This document shows, one piece after another, positions 11,681 to 22,795 of a stretch of DNA of 64,000 nucleotides (the first letter of the stretch is position 1; each line of letters begins with the position of its first letter). This DNA is from Echinarachnius parma. Lineage: Eukaryota; Echinodermata; Echinoidea; Clypeasteroida; Echinarachniidae. A program made the translations under genes and the position numbers. The DNA lies in the NCBI GenBank assembly GCA_037951105.1, contig JBAMJV010003810.1, forward strand, positions 1 to 64,000, written 5' to 3'. The notes below the pieces were generated by a model that was not told the origin of the DNA, ran no database searches, and saw nothing but the letters and a program-made list of their open reading frames with translations.

Positions 11681-14600
11681 GTAAGTTCAGCACTCCAGGG
11701 CCCCGTTTCATAAAACTTTTGCAATTGTAAGTGTCCAATTATTGTAACTACTATGGCAACAGCTGCAATGCTCCATGCTGATTGGCTGTTAACCTACTAA
11801 TTACAATAATGTTGGAATATAAAACAAGTTTTATGAAACAGGGCTCTAGTATCATTTATTCTCAATGAATTATTGATGAGATGTTGATCCAGTCTAAATG
11901 TTTTGCTCAAACTGCTTCAGAAATATTTGCCATGGTTCAGCCAGTGCAACTTAATAGTGATTTGTATGCAGTCTTGCAGATTAGGTAACTGGTCAAATGC
12001 AGACAGATCGAAGGGCTTCTTTAACCCACAGAAAACAGTTTGAATTCATTTCCCACAGACCTCTGAGTATTTTCATGGCAAGTTAAATAATGCTCGCTAT
12101 ATCAGGTACTTCGTTATAAACAGAGCTCCTTATAAAGAGGTTCCACTGTATACCCCATTAATTATTGATTTTAATGTTGATTCAGTCTAAGTTTTTGCTC
12201 AAAATGCTTCAGAAATTTTTGCCATGGTTTAGCTAGTGCAACTTAATAGCACAGTTAGATTTTTAGCTTACACATTTTCCATAGACCCCAGCATGAGTAT
12301 TTTCATGGCAAGTTAAATCATTTAGACATTTAATTGAATGGAAGTAATACTAATAAGCCCAATTTGTATGATAAATGTGAGCTAAGCTCTTTATAAGTAC
12401 ATTTCAACTTTTCACTTTTCTTGTGTATAAGCCAGTGTCAATATTGATTATTAATTTTTAAATAAATAATGTTCACAATTTTAACCATTGGCTGTCTAAC
12501 AGATTATTCATATTTATAAATATGCAATTCATTATTTGTTAAAGGTTATCTCTAAGGCTAATATTGACGCCAGGACCAAGTCCCTGGCCATCGGAATCAC
12601 CATGGCAACGTCCAGTGCATCTCGGCTTCTCAAGCTAGAACGCCTGTGCAACCACCTGGTGCAGTACCCCGAGTCCCGTCACGTGGCCATCCAGGAGCGG
12701 CTCATCCCAACCCTGCTCAAGCTGAAGCGCAGGAGCAAGGACACCACCCTCCTGGCCCAGGTTCACCAGGCCCTGGCCCAGCTGGGCTACGCCCCCGCGG
12801 TCAAGGAGAGGGGCATCCGCATTCTGTCTGTCGATGGTGGAGGAAGCAGGTAAGGGAACGGTCGAAAGACCAAATGTTGGCCCAGCTCGGCTATGCCCCG
12901 CTGTCGGGGAGAGTGGCATCCACATCCTGTTGCGTGGTGGAGCGAGCAGTTAAGGGAACCATAGCAAGACCAAAATATTGATGGACTTGTGGTGCATTTT
13001 TTAGAGTCAGATTTCATATGCCCTTGCCCAACTTTGCTAGGAGAGGGGGCATCTATAAACCCTCTGTTGATGGTTGAAGTAGAAGGTAGTATATATGCTT
13101 GTATGTATTCTGTGCTAAAAACATGATGATACGACTGATGAGACCCCTGTTTCTTTGTGTGTGTAATTAGTGATTTCTTCATTCACCACATCCTACACAG
13201 TTATGAGCTTTCATAGCACAAGGTTACTCTTCAAGCATGTTGCTGCTTTTATTTTTGTATTGCTGTCAATCATTCAGAGGTCATATTTCTACTTTTTATT
13301 TGAAGATCCGTCAATCGGACATGGGAACAACCAAGGTTGACTTGTTATTTGGATATTGTCCAATAATTCAGAGGCTCAATCAGAGGGGAATTCTCTTATC
13401 CTTTACAAGTTTATTTAATTTTTAATTTAAAAAACTTGGGAACTATTAATTAATTATTAATTATCCCCCTTGAGATATTAGCAATATGTTGTAACTTGTC
13501 AATCAGGTAAAGAGTATATTGGATACTTACCAAGCACTATCTTCTATTTCATTATTTGTATGCTTTCACCTCAATTGGTCATAGGGATTATGCAGAGCAA
13601 CCTTCAAGCATTGAACTGTCGTTGGACGTCAGGATTTTTTAGTTACATGACATTTGTCCTTGATTATATTTGGGCATCATGATCATATAAACACAACATA
13701 TATGTTGTGTTTACTGGATATGCAGTTAAATAAAATTAAGAAGTATATTTCTTTGGTAAGTGTAATTCTAATTGGAAAACCTTTTGTCCATCAATCTTCC
13801 AGGGGGATCATCCCGATCGAGCTGCTACGTGAACTAGAGGCACAGTCAGGGCAGCGCATCCATGAGATGTTTGACTATATCATCGGTGTGAGTTCTGGAG
13901 CTGTCCTGGTCTACCTACTGGCTTACTGCAAGGTACTGCAAATATATATATATCTACGATCTGTGTGGTATGCTTCAACACAAAACGGGTGTACGCTCTC
14001 TGTGTGTCTGTGGCTCGGCTACAGGGTTATCATAAACTGCTGCACGCTACGCACGCAGTGCATAGGCCCTGTTGCCCACCTCAGTTGTAATTTTACGAAC
14101 GTTGTATGCAAATGTGGTTTGAAGTTCGGTGCGCGCTGAGACTGGTATAGTAATATACAGTCAAGAGAAACAAGAAAAGTGGCCACTGTAGACAGGTGAC
14201 ATCTACATGTACATGTATAGACAGTTCCTCAACATTTGTTGTTCTGCATGTGATCTTTTTGTGTGGCCACTGTAGGCAAGTTGGCTGCTATCATAGACAG
14301 GTGGCTGCCAAGACAGGTTTGACTGTAGTTATGTTATACTGTTAGTATTTTGTTATTTTATTATATTTGTGTTACTTTGATGTAGTTTTATTGTTGCTTC
14401 AATTTGCATGTTCAGATTTATCTGCTTGTTGTGGTTAATAAATAAACCTTACCAATTCTAATTAAATCCAAGGCTTCTCTGGACACCTGTGAGCAGCTCT
14501 TCAAGGAGTTCAGCGTCAAAGTCTTCAACAGGAACTCCCTGCTTGGAACTAGCAAGCTGTTGATGAACCACGCATATTATGACACCGAGGCATGGATGAA

Positions 14601-17600
14601 GATACTCAAGTGAGTAATGGTCATGATATTTTCATGATATTATGTGATTTAAATCTTTACATTATGAATAGTGCTTCAAGGAGCTGAGCATGCAGGGCAC
14701 ATTTTCATAAAACCCCGCTAGCTTAGGAACTAATAGTTCCATGCATTTCAAATGGTGCAGTTTAGTGTGCTAGAAACAGTTTTCCTAGTCCCAAACTAGG
14801 GTTAAATGGTTTAGCCTTAGGTACCTACTAAGTTAATCCTAGTTAGCAACTAAAATATTGTGTGTTTAATACATGTTAGTGTAATGACAATGCTGGTCAG
14901 ATAATAGCCATTTAAATGTGATTGATATTGATTTATTATTTTCACTGATTACTTGATACACAGTTCTGGTAAATATATACAGCTATTGGTCAGATACCAG
15001 CCACTGAGCTGGCTTATTTGGTAGTCTGAGTGATTATTTGGTAGTCTGAGCGATTGTTTAGTAGAGTGATTTTAAATTTTTTTTATTGAATTAATATGTA
15101 ATTGACAAATGTATTTGGACATCTTTCACAGGAGCCACATGCAAAGCATTGGTCAGACTCCAGCAATTGAACTGTCTCAGGACCCAACTTGTCCCAGGGT
15201 AAGTCTATTATCTCTGCCTGGCATCATGCATTTACCGTATTTGCTGGTGTATTAACCGCACCTTTTTTCCAAAAAAAAAAAAAAAAAAAAAGGGGGTGCG
15301 GTTAATACACGACCGTATTAACCGCACTTTTTAATTTTTTTTAATTATTTTTTTTTAGGGGTGCGGTTAATACACCGGAGCGGTTAATACACCGACAAAT
15401 ACGGTACGTATCTTCTCCCCAAAGTCTGTAGTGCATTGTGTACACATGCATCAGTGAAACATGGCATAATGTTTCCGAAGTGTGATTAATATTAGGCCAC
15501 AAAATAATAAGGTAAATTATTTAATTTCGTTCTCAGTTGATGTTATGCTGACATTGAAAGCTTGTTAGTTAGAACTAAAGTATGCATAATTATGCTAGTC
15601 CTCCCCCAATGAATGCATTTCTCTTCCTGCCATTTGTGTTCAGGTTGCAGCCGTAGCAACCCTGATGAACGCTGGTTCGGTCAAGAACTTCCTCTTCCGG
15701 AACTACAACCCTCCCCCTAACACCACCTCCTTCTACCAGGGATCCTCCAAGTACCAGCTGTGCGAGAGTCTCCGGGCATCTTCAGCAGCACCGGGATACT
15801 TTGAGGAGTACAAGCTTGACGACTATGTCTTTCAGGTAAATGAGTTATGACTTAGAAAAGTGGTCTGTCAAGCCAGAATCTTCGGGCATCTTCAGCAGCA
15901 CCGGGATACTTTTGAGGAGTACAAACTAGACGACTATGTCTTTCAGGTAATAGTTATGTGTTATGACTTAGAAAAGTGGTCTGTCAAGCCAGAATCTCTG
16001 GGCATCTTCAGCAGCACCAGGATACTTTGAGGAGTACAAACTAGACGACTATGTCTTTCAGGTAATAGTTATGAGTTATGACTTAGAAAAATGGTCTGTC
16101 AAGCCAGAATACAGTAGCCCCTGACAGTAAGAAATTGGAATTTTCTGTTGTTGAGAATACAAGTTTGGTATTGTGTCTGACGTTATATGAGGAGACCAGA
16201 CTAGATTACTTTGTCTTTTTCAGGTAATAGTTGAATAAGTTATGACGTAGAAAAGTCTTCAGACAAGTCAGAATAGTCCCTTAGAGTAAGAAATTTTAAT
16301 TTTCTGTTGTTGATTATAACAGTTTGGTATTGTTTCTGCTGTCATATGTATTACTCAAATAATATCCTTGAAGAGACTACATTTATTATAGATTTGCAAG
16401 AAAGTAATGGTATTTAAGGCATATATGTTTTCTATCCAACTCAACCCTTCCGCATGGTAGCATTGAAGTTGCGCTGTGAAAATGGTATTTGACCAGATTT
16501 GAAATGAGGTTGCAAGGTTTTTAAGTCATTAATTGCAATAATAGGTTATACAATTTATTTCTTCACCAGATTTGTCAATCTACATCAACATAAAAAAATG
16601 GCAGATCTTAGTTAGGGTATAAGGACAATTGTGTAGGCTTGTTAGTGCATGAAGAGCTAGATCTGCATATCTGCCTCTGCTATGTCCCTAGACTATTTCA
16701 CCCATTGTCTGAGAACACCGTGTCTGGTTTCAGTGGTAGAATGAGACAATGGAGACAATATTGTTCTGCATGCTCAGCATGACTGACCCTTGCCTCCAAT
16801 TGTTTGTTGTGCAGGATGGTGGGTTACTTACCAACAACCCCAGTGCCCTAGGGCTCCATGAGAGCAGACTGCTGTGGCCAGACACACCCATCCAGTGCCT
16901 GGTTTCCCTGGGAACGGGACGCTACGACCCATTGGAGGAAGGTCTGGAGTCTGCGGAGTACAGCAGTCTGAGGAAGAAGCTTTATCAGATCATGATCAGT
17001 GCAACCGACACGGAAGGTGAGAGGGTGGAGTACATTACATACACATGTTCCCTAGGGATATTATGATTACACAACCTTATTTAAAGTGACCTTGGGTGTC
17101 TTGCATAAAGAGTTGCAATCAATAGCAAAGTTTTGTAAGTCAGAAAATATGCGCATTTTAGCCAATCTGACGCGCATTAAGGCAAATTTTCTGATTTGTG
17201 ATTAATTGCAACTTTGTGATTGATCGCAACTCCCTTAGGCAACACCCCCCTTGTATCGAGTAGAAGATGTCTTCAGATGGGTTATTAGATCTCGATCAAT
17301 GCCACCGACATAGAAGGTAACATGATGGAGTGCAGTAGATAGCCGTGTTCCCTAGGGGACCTCATTAGAACAAAATCTGATTTTCAAGTGACCATTTAGG
17401 AGGAAACTGAAAGTCTACATTGAGTAGAAGATGTCTTGGGAAGTTGGGATAGTGTACCTGATCATGATAAGTGCCTCTGACAGGGAAGTAAGATGGAATA
17501 ACCAGTTCTAGGGCATTTCCAACCGAGGTAGTTGCTAAATGTTTGCCTATGCAAAAACAGTCTTGTTAGAAATGCAGACATTGTTAAAGGTAACGTTGAG

Positions 17601-18474
17601 TATTGGTAATTTCCAAAGTGCCCCCCCCAAATTAATTGTAACGGATTTGGTTAATTTCAATTCCATATGAAAGATCATCGAAAAAAACATGGGAAATAAT
17701 AATAATTCCCATTCAAATGCTCTAATTGTTGTGAAATTTGCTTTCAAAATATTTATAAAAGTGATTGACGTCCGGCCATCACTTTTTAGAGAACGCTAGC
17801 GCGAGGCGCAAGCGTTCTAGGTCCTCCGATGCGAAAGGCGAACGGCGCTTGCGATAAACATGAATATGCGCGGTAACTATTACCGCACATTACAGTCTCG
17901 TATTAGGAGGACCTAGAACGCTAGCGCTTCTCTCTAAAGTTAATTTGACACTTGAGTTGTAACGGCTCTTTTTGAATGATAACAGGGGTTTTACTTTGTC
18001 GTTTGTAATTGTGTATACTTTTCGAGCATGGTGAAGTTATAACTATTAGTTTGTACCATAATCGTGCAGGTTTTGGTTACTAAAGTTAAGTGTGACCAAT
18101 ACTCAACGTTACCTTTAACAATCATATCAGAAACATATTTGTTCTTACTCTCTGTTACATGCAATGTATAAAACATAAACCATAGCTTTGTATTTCATCC
18201 TTTATCCCATGCAGCCGTCCACACAACTCTCCAGGACCTGCTCCCATCCGGCTCCTACTTCAGGTTCAACCCCCTCATCACAGAGGATTTCCTGCTGGAC
18301 GAGAACCGACCAGAGAAGATCGACCAGCTGCAACAGGAAGCTCTGGACTTTGTGTCCTTCAATGAGCTGCGCATCATGCAAGCAGCCGGAGTCTTGACAC
18401 ACAAGAAATCCCACTTGCAGCAGGCCAAAGATTGGGTCAAAGACCTAGGGGACACTTATCATTGGAAGCCATGA
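10076..18474 (+). CDS. PNPLA8: Calcium-independent phospholipase A2-gamma (patatin-like phospholipase)
   Basis: This gene encodes a patatin-family lipase that releases fatty acids and lysophospholipids from membrane phospholipids. In animals PNPLA8 acts at mitochondria, ER and peroxisomes. Eight exons join in frame: 10076-11680, 12545-12849, 13803-13932, 14473-14609, 15132-15198, 15644-15835, 16815-17016 and 18215-18474, giving 965 residues. Seen in the translation are the oxyanion loop DGGGSRG (about 633-639), the nucleophile motif GVSSG (Ser about 667) and the catalytic Asp in DGGLLTNNP (about 813). The C-terminal region (YFRFNPLI and the helical end) matches the family. The N-terminal half is long, Ser-rich and poorly conserved, with a basic start compatible with mitochondrial import. 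The protein ends YHWKP, with no peroxisomal SKL tail. The identification is secure; the start codon is the first in-frame ATG of the long exon. Confidence 0.93.
11698..11848. mobile_element. Short MITE with TTTCATAAAACTT inverted ends
   Basis: The ends read GGGCCCCGTTTCATAAAACTT and the complement of GAGCCCTGTTTCATAAAACTT, about 150 bp apart. It sits only about 17 bp downstream of the PNPLA8 exon 1 donor. This style of small element is common in sea-urchin-like genomes (from general knowledge). Confidence 0.7.
11883..12330. repeat. Direct duplication within PNPLA8 intron 1
   Basis: A block starting gttgatccagtctaaatg and running through tgccatggttcagccagtgc at 11,883 recurs at about 12,176 with roughly 90% similarity. 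Between them is a segment ending aggttccactgta, resembling the end of a Tc1-type MITE (compare 19,741-19,880). Confidence 0.65.
12545..13932 (+). CDS. PNPLA8: PNPLA8 exons 2-3: armadillo-like lead-in, oxyanion loop and nucleophile Ser
   Basis: Exon 2 (12545-12849) encodes a helical stretch followed by ILSVDGGGSR. Exon 3 (13803-13932) completes the loop (R/GIIPIELL) and carries FDYIIGVSSG, the lipase GxSxG motif. The junction is phase 2, so the Arg codon is split. The 3' edge of exon 2 and its donor are repeated in decayed form at about 12,878-12,960 and again at 13,020-13,085. Confidence 0.92.
12870..13085 (+). repeat. Decayed tandem copies of PNPLA8 exon 2 3' edge
   Basis: The sequence cccagctcggctatgcccc at about 12,878 repeats the end of exon 2 including the donor-like agttaagggaac. 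A weaker copy (gcccaactttgctaggagag) follows at 13,020. Both carry indels and cannot be read in frame. Confidence 0.65.
14153..14338. mobile_element. MITE of the TACAGTCAAACC / GGCCAC family, copy 1
   Basis: The inverted ends resemble ACAGTCAAACCTGTC and the interior carries repeated gtggccactgtagacagg blocks. Related copies lie at 22,617-22,795 and 36,134-36,302. It is non-coding and lies in PNPLA8 intron 3. Confidence 0.6.
14473..15198 (+). CDS. PNPLA8: PNPLA8 exons 4-5: patatin core helices
   Basis: Exon 4 (14473-14609) encodes ASLDTCEQLFKEFSVKVF and the region up to EAWMKIL. Exon 5 (15132-15198) encodes SHMQSIGQTPAIELSQDP. Acceptors and donors are consensus, and frame is kept (phase 2 between them, phase 0 out). 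This is part of the conserved patatin fold. Confidence 0.88.
15231..15406. mobile_element. MITE with TGTATTAACCGC inverted ends
   Basis: The left end reads TACCGTATTTGCTGGTGTAT and continues TAACCGCACC. The right end is the inverted counterpart, ending cgacaaatacggta. Poly-A and poly-T runs lie between. The element is in PNPLA8 intron 5. Confidence 0.7.
15644..15835 (+). CDS. PNPLA8: PNPLA8 exon 6
   Basis: 64 codons in phase 0 at both ends, encoding VAAVATLMN, FLFRNYNPPP and LRASSAAPGYFEEY, characteristic patatin-domain strands. It is followed by two clear and one weak tandem copies of its 3' half plus donor. Confidence 0.9.
15870..16240 (+). repeat. Tandem copies of PNPLA8 exon 6 3' half with splice donor
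   Basis: The segment gggcatcttcagcagcacc through gactatgtctttcag plus gtaatagttatg recurs at about 15,883 and 15,999 (units of about 115 bp). A worn remnant lies near 16,180-16,225. The first copy has an extra T that breaks frame. Donors are preserved but no acceptor is obvious, so these are probably pseudo-exons. Confidence 0.8.
16815..17016 (+). CDS. PNPLA8: PNPLA8 exon 7: catalytic Asp (DGG)
   Basis: The exon opens with DGGLLTNNPSALGLHES, containing the patatin catalytic Asp, and continues with CLVSLGTGRYDP. The donor follows an ACG GAA G codon split (phase 1). The Ser-to-Asp spacing of about 146 residues is normal for the family. Decayed copies of the exon 3' edge lie in the next intron at about 17,275-17,345 and 17,455-17,520. 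Confidence 0.92.
17095..17249. mobile_element. Short MITE (GAGTTGCxATCAAT ends)
   Basis: The left end contains ataaagagttgcaatcaata. The right end is its inverted counterpart (gtgattgatcgcaactccct), with gggtgt and acaccc at the outer edges. It lies in PNPLA8 intron 7. Confidence 0.65.
17588..18114. mobile_element. TTAA-flanked MITE, copy B (opposite orientation to copy A)
   Basis: 527 bp, bounded by TTAA at 17,584-17,587 and 18,115-18,118, with the same AGGTAACGTTGA inverted ends as the 4.8-kb copy and high similarity throughout on the opposite strand. It is inserted in PNPLA8 intron 7, about 100 bp before the last exon. The nested palindromes are retained. Confidence 0.88.
18215..18474 (+). 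CDS. PNPLA8: PNPLA8 terminal coding exon
   Basis: Encodes the conserved C-terminal region (LQDLLPSGSYFRFNPLI, then a helical end) and stops at TGA 18,472-18,474. There is no SKL-type peroxisomal tripeptide, unlike the mammalian protein. Confidence 0.9.
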
Positions 18475-19740
18475 GGGACATCCATTGAACCGCTAAAGGC
18501 CATCATGGGGAGCACTTTATAACAGCCAGAATGCGGAAACACAAGAAATCCTGCATCCAGCAAACGAGAGAAAGGATTGAACACCTAGGCCATACAAATG
18601 TCATTAGAACCACCAAAGGACTCTGTGTTAAGACTTCAGATGGCTGGACATAGGGTTAAAGACCTAGAGGACAACAGGAAGCGATAAGGGATGCCAGAAG
18701 CATCAGCAAAGCACTATGTCTTAGGCCTATGCATCCCCTCACAGTAGGTTAAGTTCTATCAGGCCTGCTGATATGTCTCATTGGGACATTAATATCCAGA
18801 AATATCCAAAAGCCAATTTATTACATTGCTGCATTATGTATTCCATGCTGCAAAGTCTGTAGCTGCAAGGTTGATTGATACAATTTTGTGTGTGAATTCA
18901 GAAATCTTTGTGCACAAAAAGTTTACTAATATCTAGAATACTGTTTACAGAATTTACTCTGTATTTTATTTTAGAACAAATTCATTATTGTGAGTTTGCA
19001 CATTAATAATAATAATAATAATAATTGCAGCTTATATAGCGCATTATAACCAAACTGGTTCCCTATGCGCTTTAAATTAATATTTATTGTGGTACATGTA
19101 TTTATGTGAAGGAAGCACTGGCATTTATCTGCAAGCGATTTCTCTTCTTTTTTAGGGGGAGGGGGTAATCTGTTTATTCATTCATCCCATGAACAAAGAA
19201 TCTCTACTCAGATCTATGTCAGTGGAAGGAAGTTAGTAGAACCACTACACTAGTTACAGGGAAGGGAGATGACAAATGCATTTTCTTTTTATAAAAATCA
19301 TTTTTAGCTTACAGGCGATTTCTTTATGTAAGGATTATCTTGCCTGGTTTGATTATAAATGTATTGTATTTAATGCAATTACATTCAGGTTCAGAAAGGT
19401 TTGAACTGTGACCCACCCCTGTACGAGCTGTTGGAAGATATTAAATGTATTGTATTTAATGCAATTACATTCAGGTTCAGAGAGGTTTGAACTGTGACCC
19501 ACCCCTGTACGAGCTGTTGGAAGAAATTAAATGGAAATTAGAGACTTAATTTGTAAGTAAATCAATAAAGAAAGTACAAAGTGGTTGATGAAGTGGCAGG
19601 TGCTTTTTTAAAGAGATAATTGTCCTTGAATGTAGATCCAAGATTTGACCATTTGGTCTTCTGTGTGTGCTAGTATCAATATGTTTACTTAACCTCAGGT
19701 GGATACAAACAATTTTATCAACATTCAAAATAATATGATA
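18475..19740 (+). other. PNPLA8 3' untranslated region and repeats
   Basis: No coding exon is certain here. An (AAT)n run with cagcttatatagcgcattat (19,004-19,060) is a widely dispersed microsatellite-type repeat. A candidate polyadenylation signal AATAAA lies at about 19,564-19,569. Confidence 0.4.
19357..19528 (+). repeat. 86-bp tandem duplication containing an acceptor-like exon
   Basis: Two units of 86 bp each contain attacattcag followed by an open stretch. The second copy reads VQRGLNCDPPLYELLEEIKW and then KLET-stop. This could be an alternative last exon of PNPLA8 or part of the 3' UTR. No known domain is visible and the strand agrees with PNPLA8. Confidence 0.5.
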
Positions 19741-19882
19741 CAGTGGAACCTTGTTACGAGGAGTTAGGACCCAGTTATATCACAGTAAAAAAAAGAAGGA
19801 AGAATGAAATGGCTTAGACCAGCAGGATTACCTTGTTGTAAGAGCGTGTTTTTATATCAGGTTCCACTTATATCAATAAATT
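19741..19882. mobile_element. Short MITE with AGTGGAACCT inverted ends
   Basis: The left end is cagtggaaccttgttacg and the right end atatcaggttccactta, in inverted orientation. It is small and non-coding. Confidence 0.55.
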
Positions 19883-21670
19883 GATTCTATTGTATTAATT
19901 GTTTGTGTAATGTGCAATTATGTGTTGATAAGTTAATTTTTATGCCATGATTAATTGAATAAGGAACATGCCAAACAGTGTGTATTGTAAATACACAGAA
20001 AATACATTATGAATTGCAAAATTTATGTGTACATAACTTTTTTTTTAATAACAGCTTTCAAGGTATTTGTGTGCAGTTATGTATGTGTACATGTAGGTCC
20101 ATGTATATCCAAAGTATTTGTCAAGTGTGTGCAGTCGAATGTATATAAAGTGCATTATGATGCACCTTCAAGTAATATGTAAACTAAATGCAGACATGGT
20201 CAGCATTTTGGTTAGCATTTCATGCCCTAACATAATTAAGTCACATTGTATTACTCAGAGTACAGTTGAATATGCATTTGAGACTTAGGAAATTTGTTTA
20301 TAAAGTATCCACATCATCGGTTGAGAAAGAGAAAGGGGCCATGTCAGTTTTTAAACTTCAGAGATATTCATGTTTAAAGGTTGAAAGCCATGTATAAAAA
20401 CAAAATTGAGCTTTCTTTCGTATTTGATAAATATTCCCAAAATCTGAAAGAATTAATGTTTGCAAATTTCGCAAAACACATAGGAGGCTCCGACCTTCAA
20501 GATGGTATGCATACATCAATCTATAGCAGAAAATGTACTTTACGCCCTTCTCACTCTCACCCGACAATTTGTTGTCAGAAAATGAGTACGTGTGAGTTGA
20601 TGTAAGTTCTACAAGGAGATGGAATGGCCCACCCATTCTCCTCACCAAGCTTGACGATTTCCCTTAAAGGGATTCCTAAGCTAACAATCGGAAAAAGAGA
20701 TGAATACATAATATGTACATTATCTGGCCTTTAGATTAGAAATTATAAAGGATAAATGTATATCTTTATCTAGAAGTTATTTGCAAATGTACATGTGAAA
20801 CTATTTAAAAAGTACTTGTAATGAAAGTATAAAAATAGAAAATATGATTTTCAAAATTACAATTATGCCAAAATTTAATTTCAAATGATAGAAAACAGGA
20901 AAGAGAAAATCTGGTTTCAAAAATATACATTTTATTGTTCTTGTCAGTAGTATAAATGAGATTACAAACATAAACAAAGTTTATGTGCAGTATGTACAAA
21001 AAATGAATTGATTATGTATATAAGGTATCAATAATTAGATATAAAAGAGAATTATAATCATTTAATAAACAAATTACTAGAGAAGCTAGCTCATTAACAG
21101 TTTGTGTAAATGTGTCCTGATTTGTTTTAACCGATTTAAACGATTATTCATAAAACGAGAGATAAATATTTGTGCTTCACTTACATTTCCCTCATTGATG
21201 CTTACTCCTAGAAATAGTTGATGGCGGAAATGATAAAATTTAGTTAATTTGCAAGAACTAATAAAGCCATTTTGTTATTTTTTAGATAGTTTCCATCATA
21301 TAATACAACATATCTGTAAATGATACCTTTCATTTTGGAGATATGATTTTCTCATTGTTTTCTTTATTTTTCAGCATTGGTACATGTAAATTTAAAGTAA
21401 ATAACAATAAAATACACTGCATGTAAAGCACATATTTACATTGATAAGAAAAATACCAAATAAGTTACAGGGAAGAAAATGTATATAATTAAAAGTATAT
21501 ACCACATTTCTAATTTCTGCTCACTTCTATAAAAACTTATCAATATTTTAAAAAGTACCACATTCTTCCTGGATGGAAACTTGAATTGATTTCTTCTTCT
21601 AATAGAACTGGCTAATTTCCTTTAAAAACACTATTGATAACAAAATATTAACGAATGAAAAAAGAAAGTT
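19883..21670. other. AT-rich intergenic region between convergent genes
   Basis: About 1.8 kb without a recognisable exon on either strand. The region separates the 3' ends of PNPLA8 (+) and the Ig/FN3 gene (-). Confidence 0.45.
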
Positions 21671-21671
21671 G

Positions 21672-22148
21672 ATGGTGTACTTTAAGCCAAATAACAGTAT
21701 TGGGAAAGTTACTGAAAATATATATATCGGCCAAACTAATTGATCAATATTGTTGAATAAGTATAAATAAGGGCTTGTGTGGTAAAATCCAAACCTTAGT
21801 ATCGTTAAATGAATAAAAATCAGAGGAAATTCAATGCACGCCAGTGAATTTGGCCTAAATTCACCGCCAGTTCGCACCTGTCTGGAGATCTCAACCTGCA
21901 TACCGTGAACACGTGCACTAGCATAATCTTTTGCACGCAGCGTATCGCAGTTGAATTGATCTGTGTCACAGATCGTTTTATTTTGAACCTATTAATGCTC
22001 AATTAGTTAATTTTAAAGCAGTTTTTGTCCAAATCTTTACATTAACATCTAAGTTATGATATATTCTTTCAGGTGGTAGGGGATGAAAGCATATTTTTCA
22101 TTTTTTGTGTAGGACATTTCCCAATACTGTTATTTGGCTTTATACTTA
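21672..22148. mobile_element. Inverted-repeat element with GCCAAATAACAGTATTGGG ends
   Basis: The left end reads aagccaaataacagtattgg followed by gaaa. The right end is the exact inverted counterpart at 22,118-22,142. An opposite-strand partial copy occupies about 42,735-42,956. The open frame at 21,599-21,901 (-) lies inside it and is not a gene. Confidence 0.65.
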
Positions 22149-22540
22149 TTACCAGAAAAAAATAACAGAAAAACAAACAATTGTACATACCACTATATTA
22201 ATCTACATGTATACATTATCAAAAAGACTATTGTTTTTGTCTTCCTAGGCATTTTATGTATCATTCATTCAATTATTGAACAGAATTGAACAGAATACAT
22301 GGTTCATGTCTTCACTTATAATGATTAACCTGAGCAAAACCATATAATAGCTGAATAACATCTTACTGCAGAATTGTCCAATTCATCCCATATCTAAGGC
22401 ACCTCATACTCTTGTAGTATCACAACCTTATGAATCAATCCTCAACGAATCAAACACTTCCTCCATTTTTTGTATTAAATAATGTTCTGAAAATGTTGAT
22501 GCCCCTCTTGAATATGAATCCACATGGCGTCCTGGCTGGT

Positions 22541-22569
22541 TCATTGGACATTGTGAGACCGCTTTGACT
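22541..22569 (-). CDS. Possible last coding exon of the Ig/FN3 gene
   Basis: A strong acceptor (tttttttctccag) precedes a short stretch that continues the frame of the last FN3 exon (phase 1). It would end the protein KSKRSHNVQ-stop. If real, the protein has no transmembrane segment and is secreted. I give this low weight because any acceptor followed by a stop would look the same. Confidence 0.25.
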
Positions 22570-22616
22570 CTGGAGAAAAAAACGAGACAACAACAAATAA
22601 ACATTAAATAAAGATA

Positions 22617-22795
22617 CTGTAGTTACAGTCATACTGTAGTAACCAACCTGCATATAGTGGCCTCAAAACATGTTCCCTTGTGGGGAATATCAATGCTATG
22701 GAACCTGTTGATAGAGGCCACCTGTCAATAGTGGCCACATTTCTTGTTTGCCACAGGCGGTCACTATACAAAGGTTTGACTGCACTCGGGTTACC
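22617..22795. mobile_element. MITE of the TACAGTCAAACC / GGCCAC family, copy 2
   Basis: The ends are gttacagtcatactgtag and caaaggtttgactgcac, with gtggccac blocks inside, as at 14.2 and 36.2 kb. Confidence 0.55.

Noticed and set aside
20374-20672. TTAAAGG...CCCTTAA as another TTAA MITE
   Set aside because: TTAA lies at both ends, but beyond the first bases the arms do not match (aggttgaaagcc versus gggaaatcgtc).
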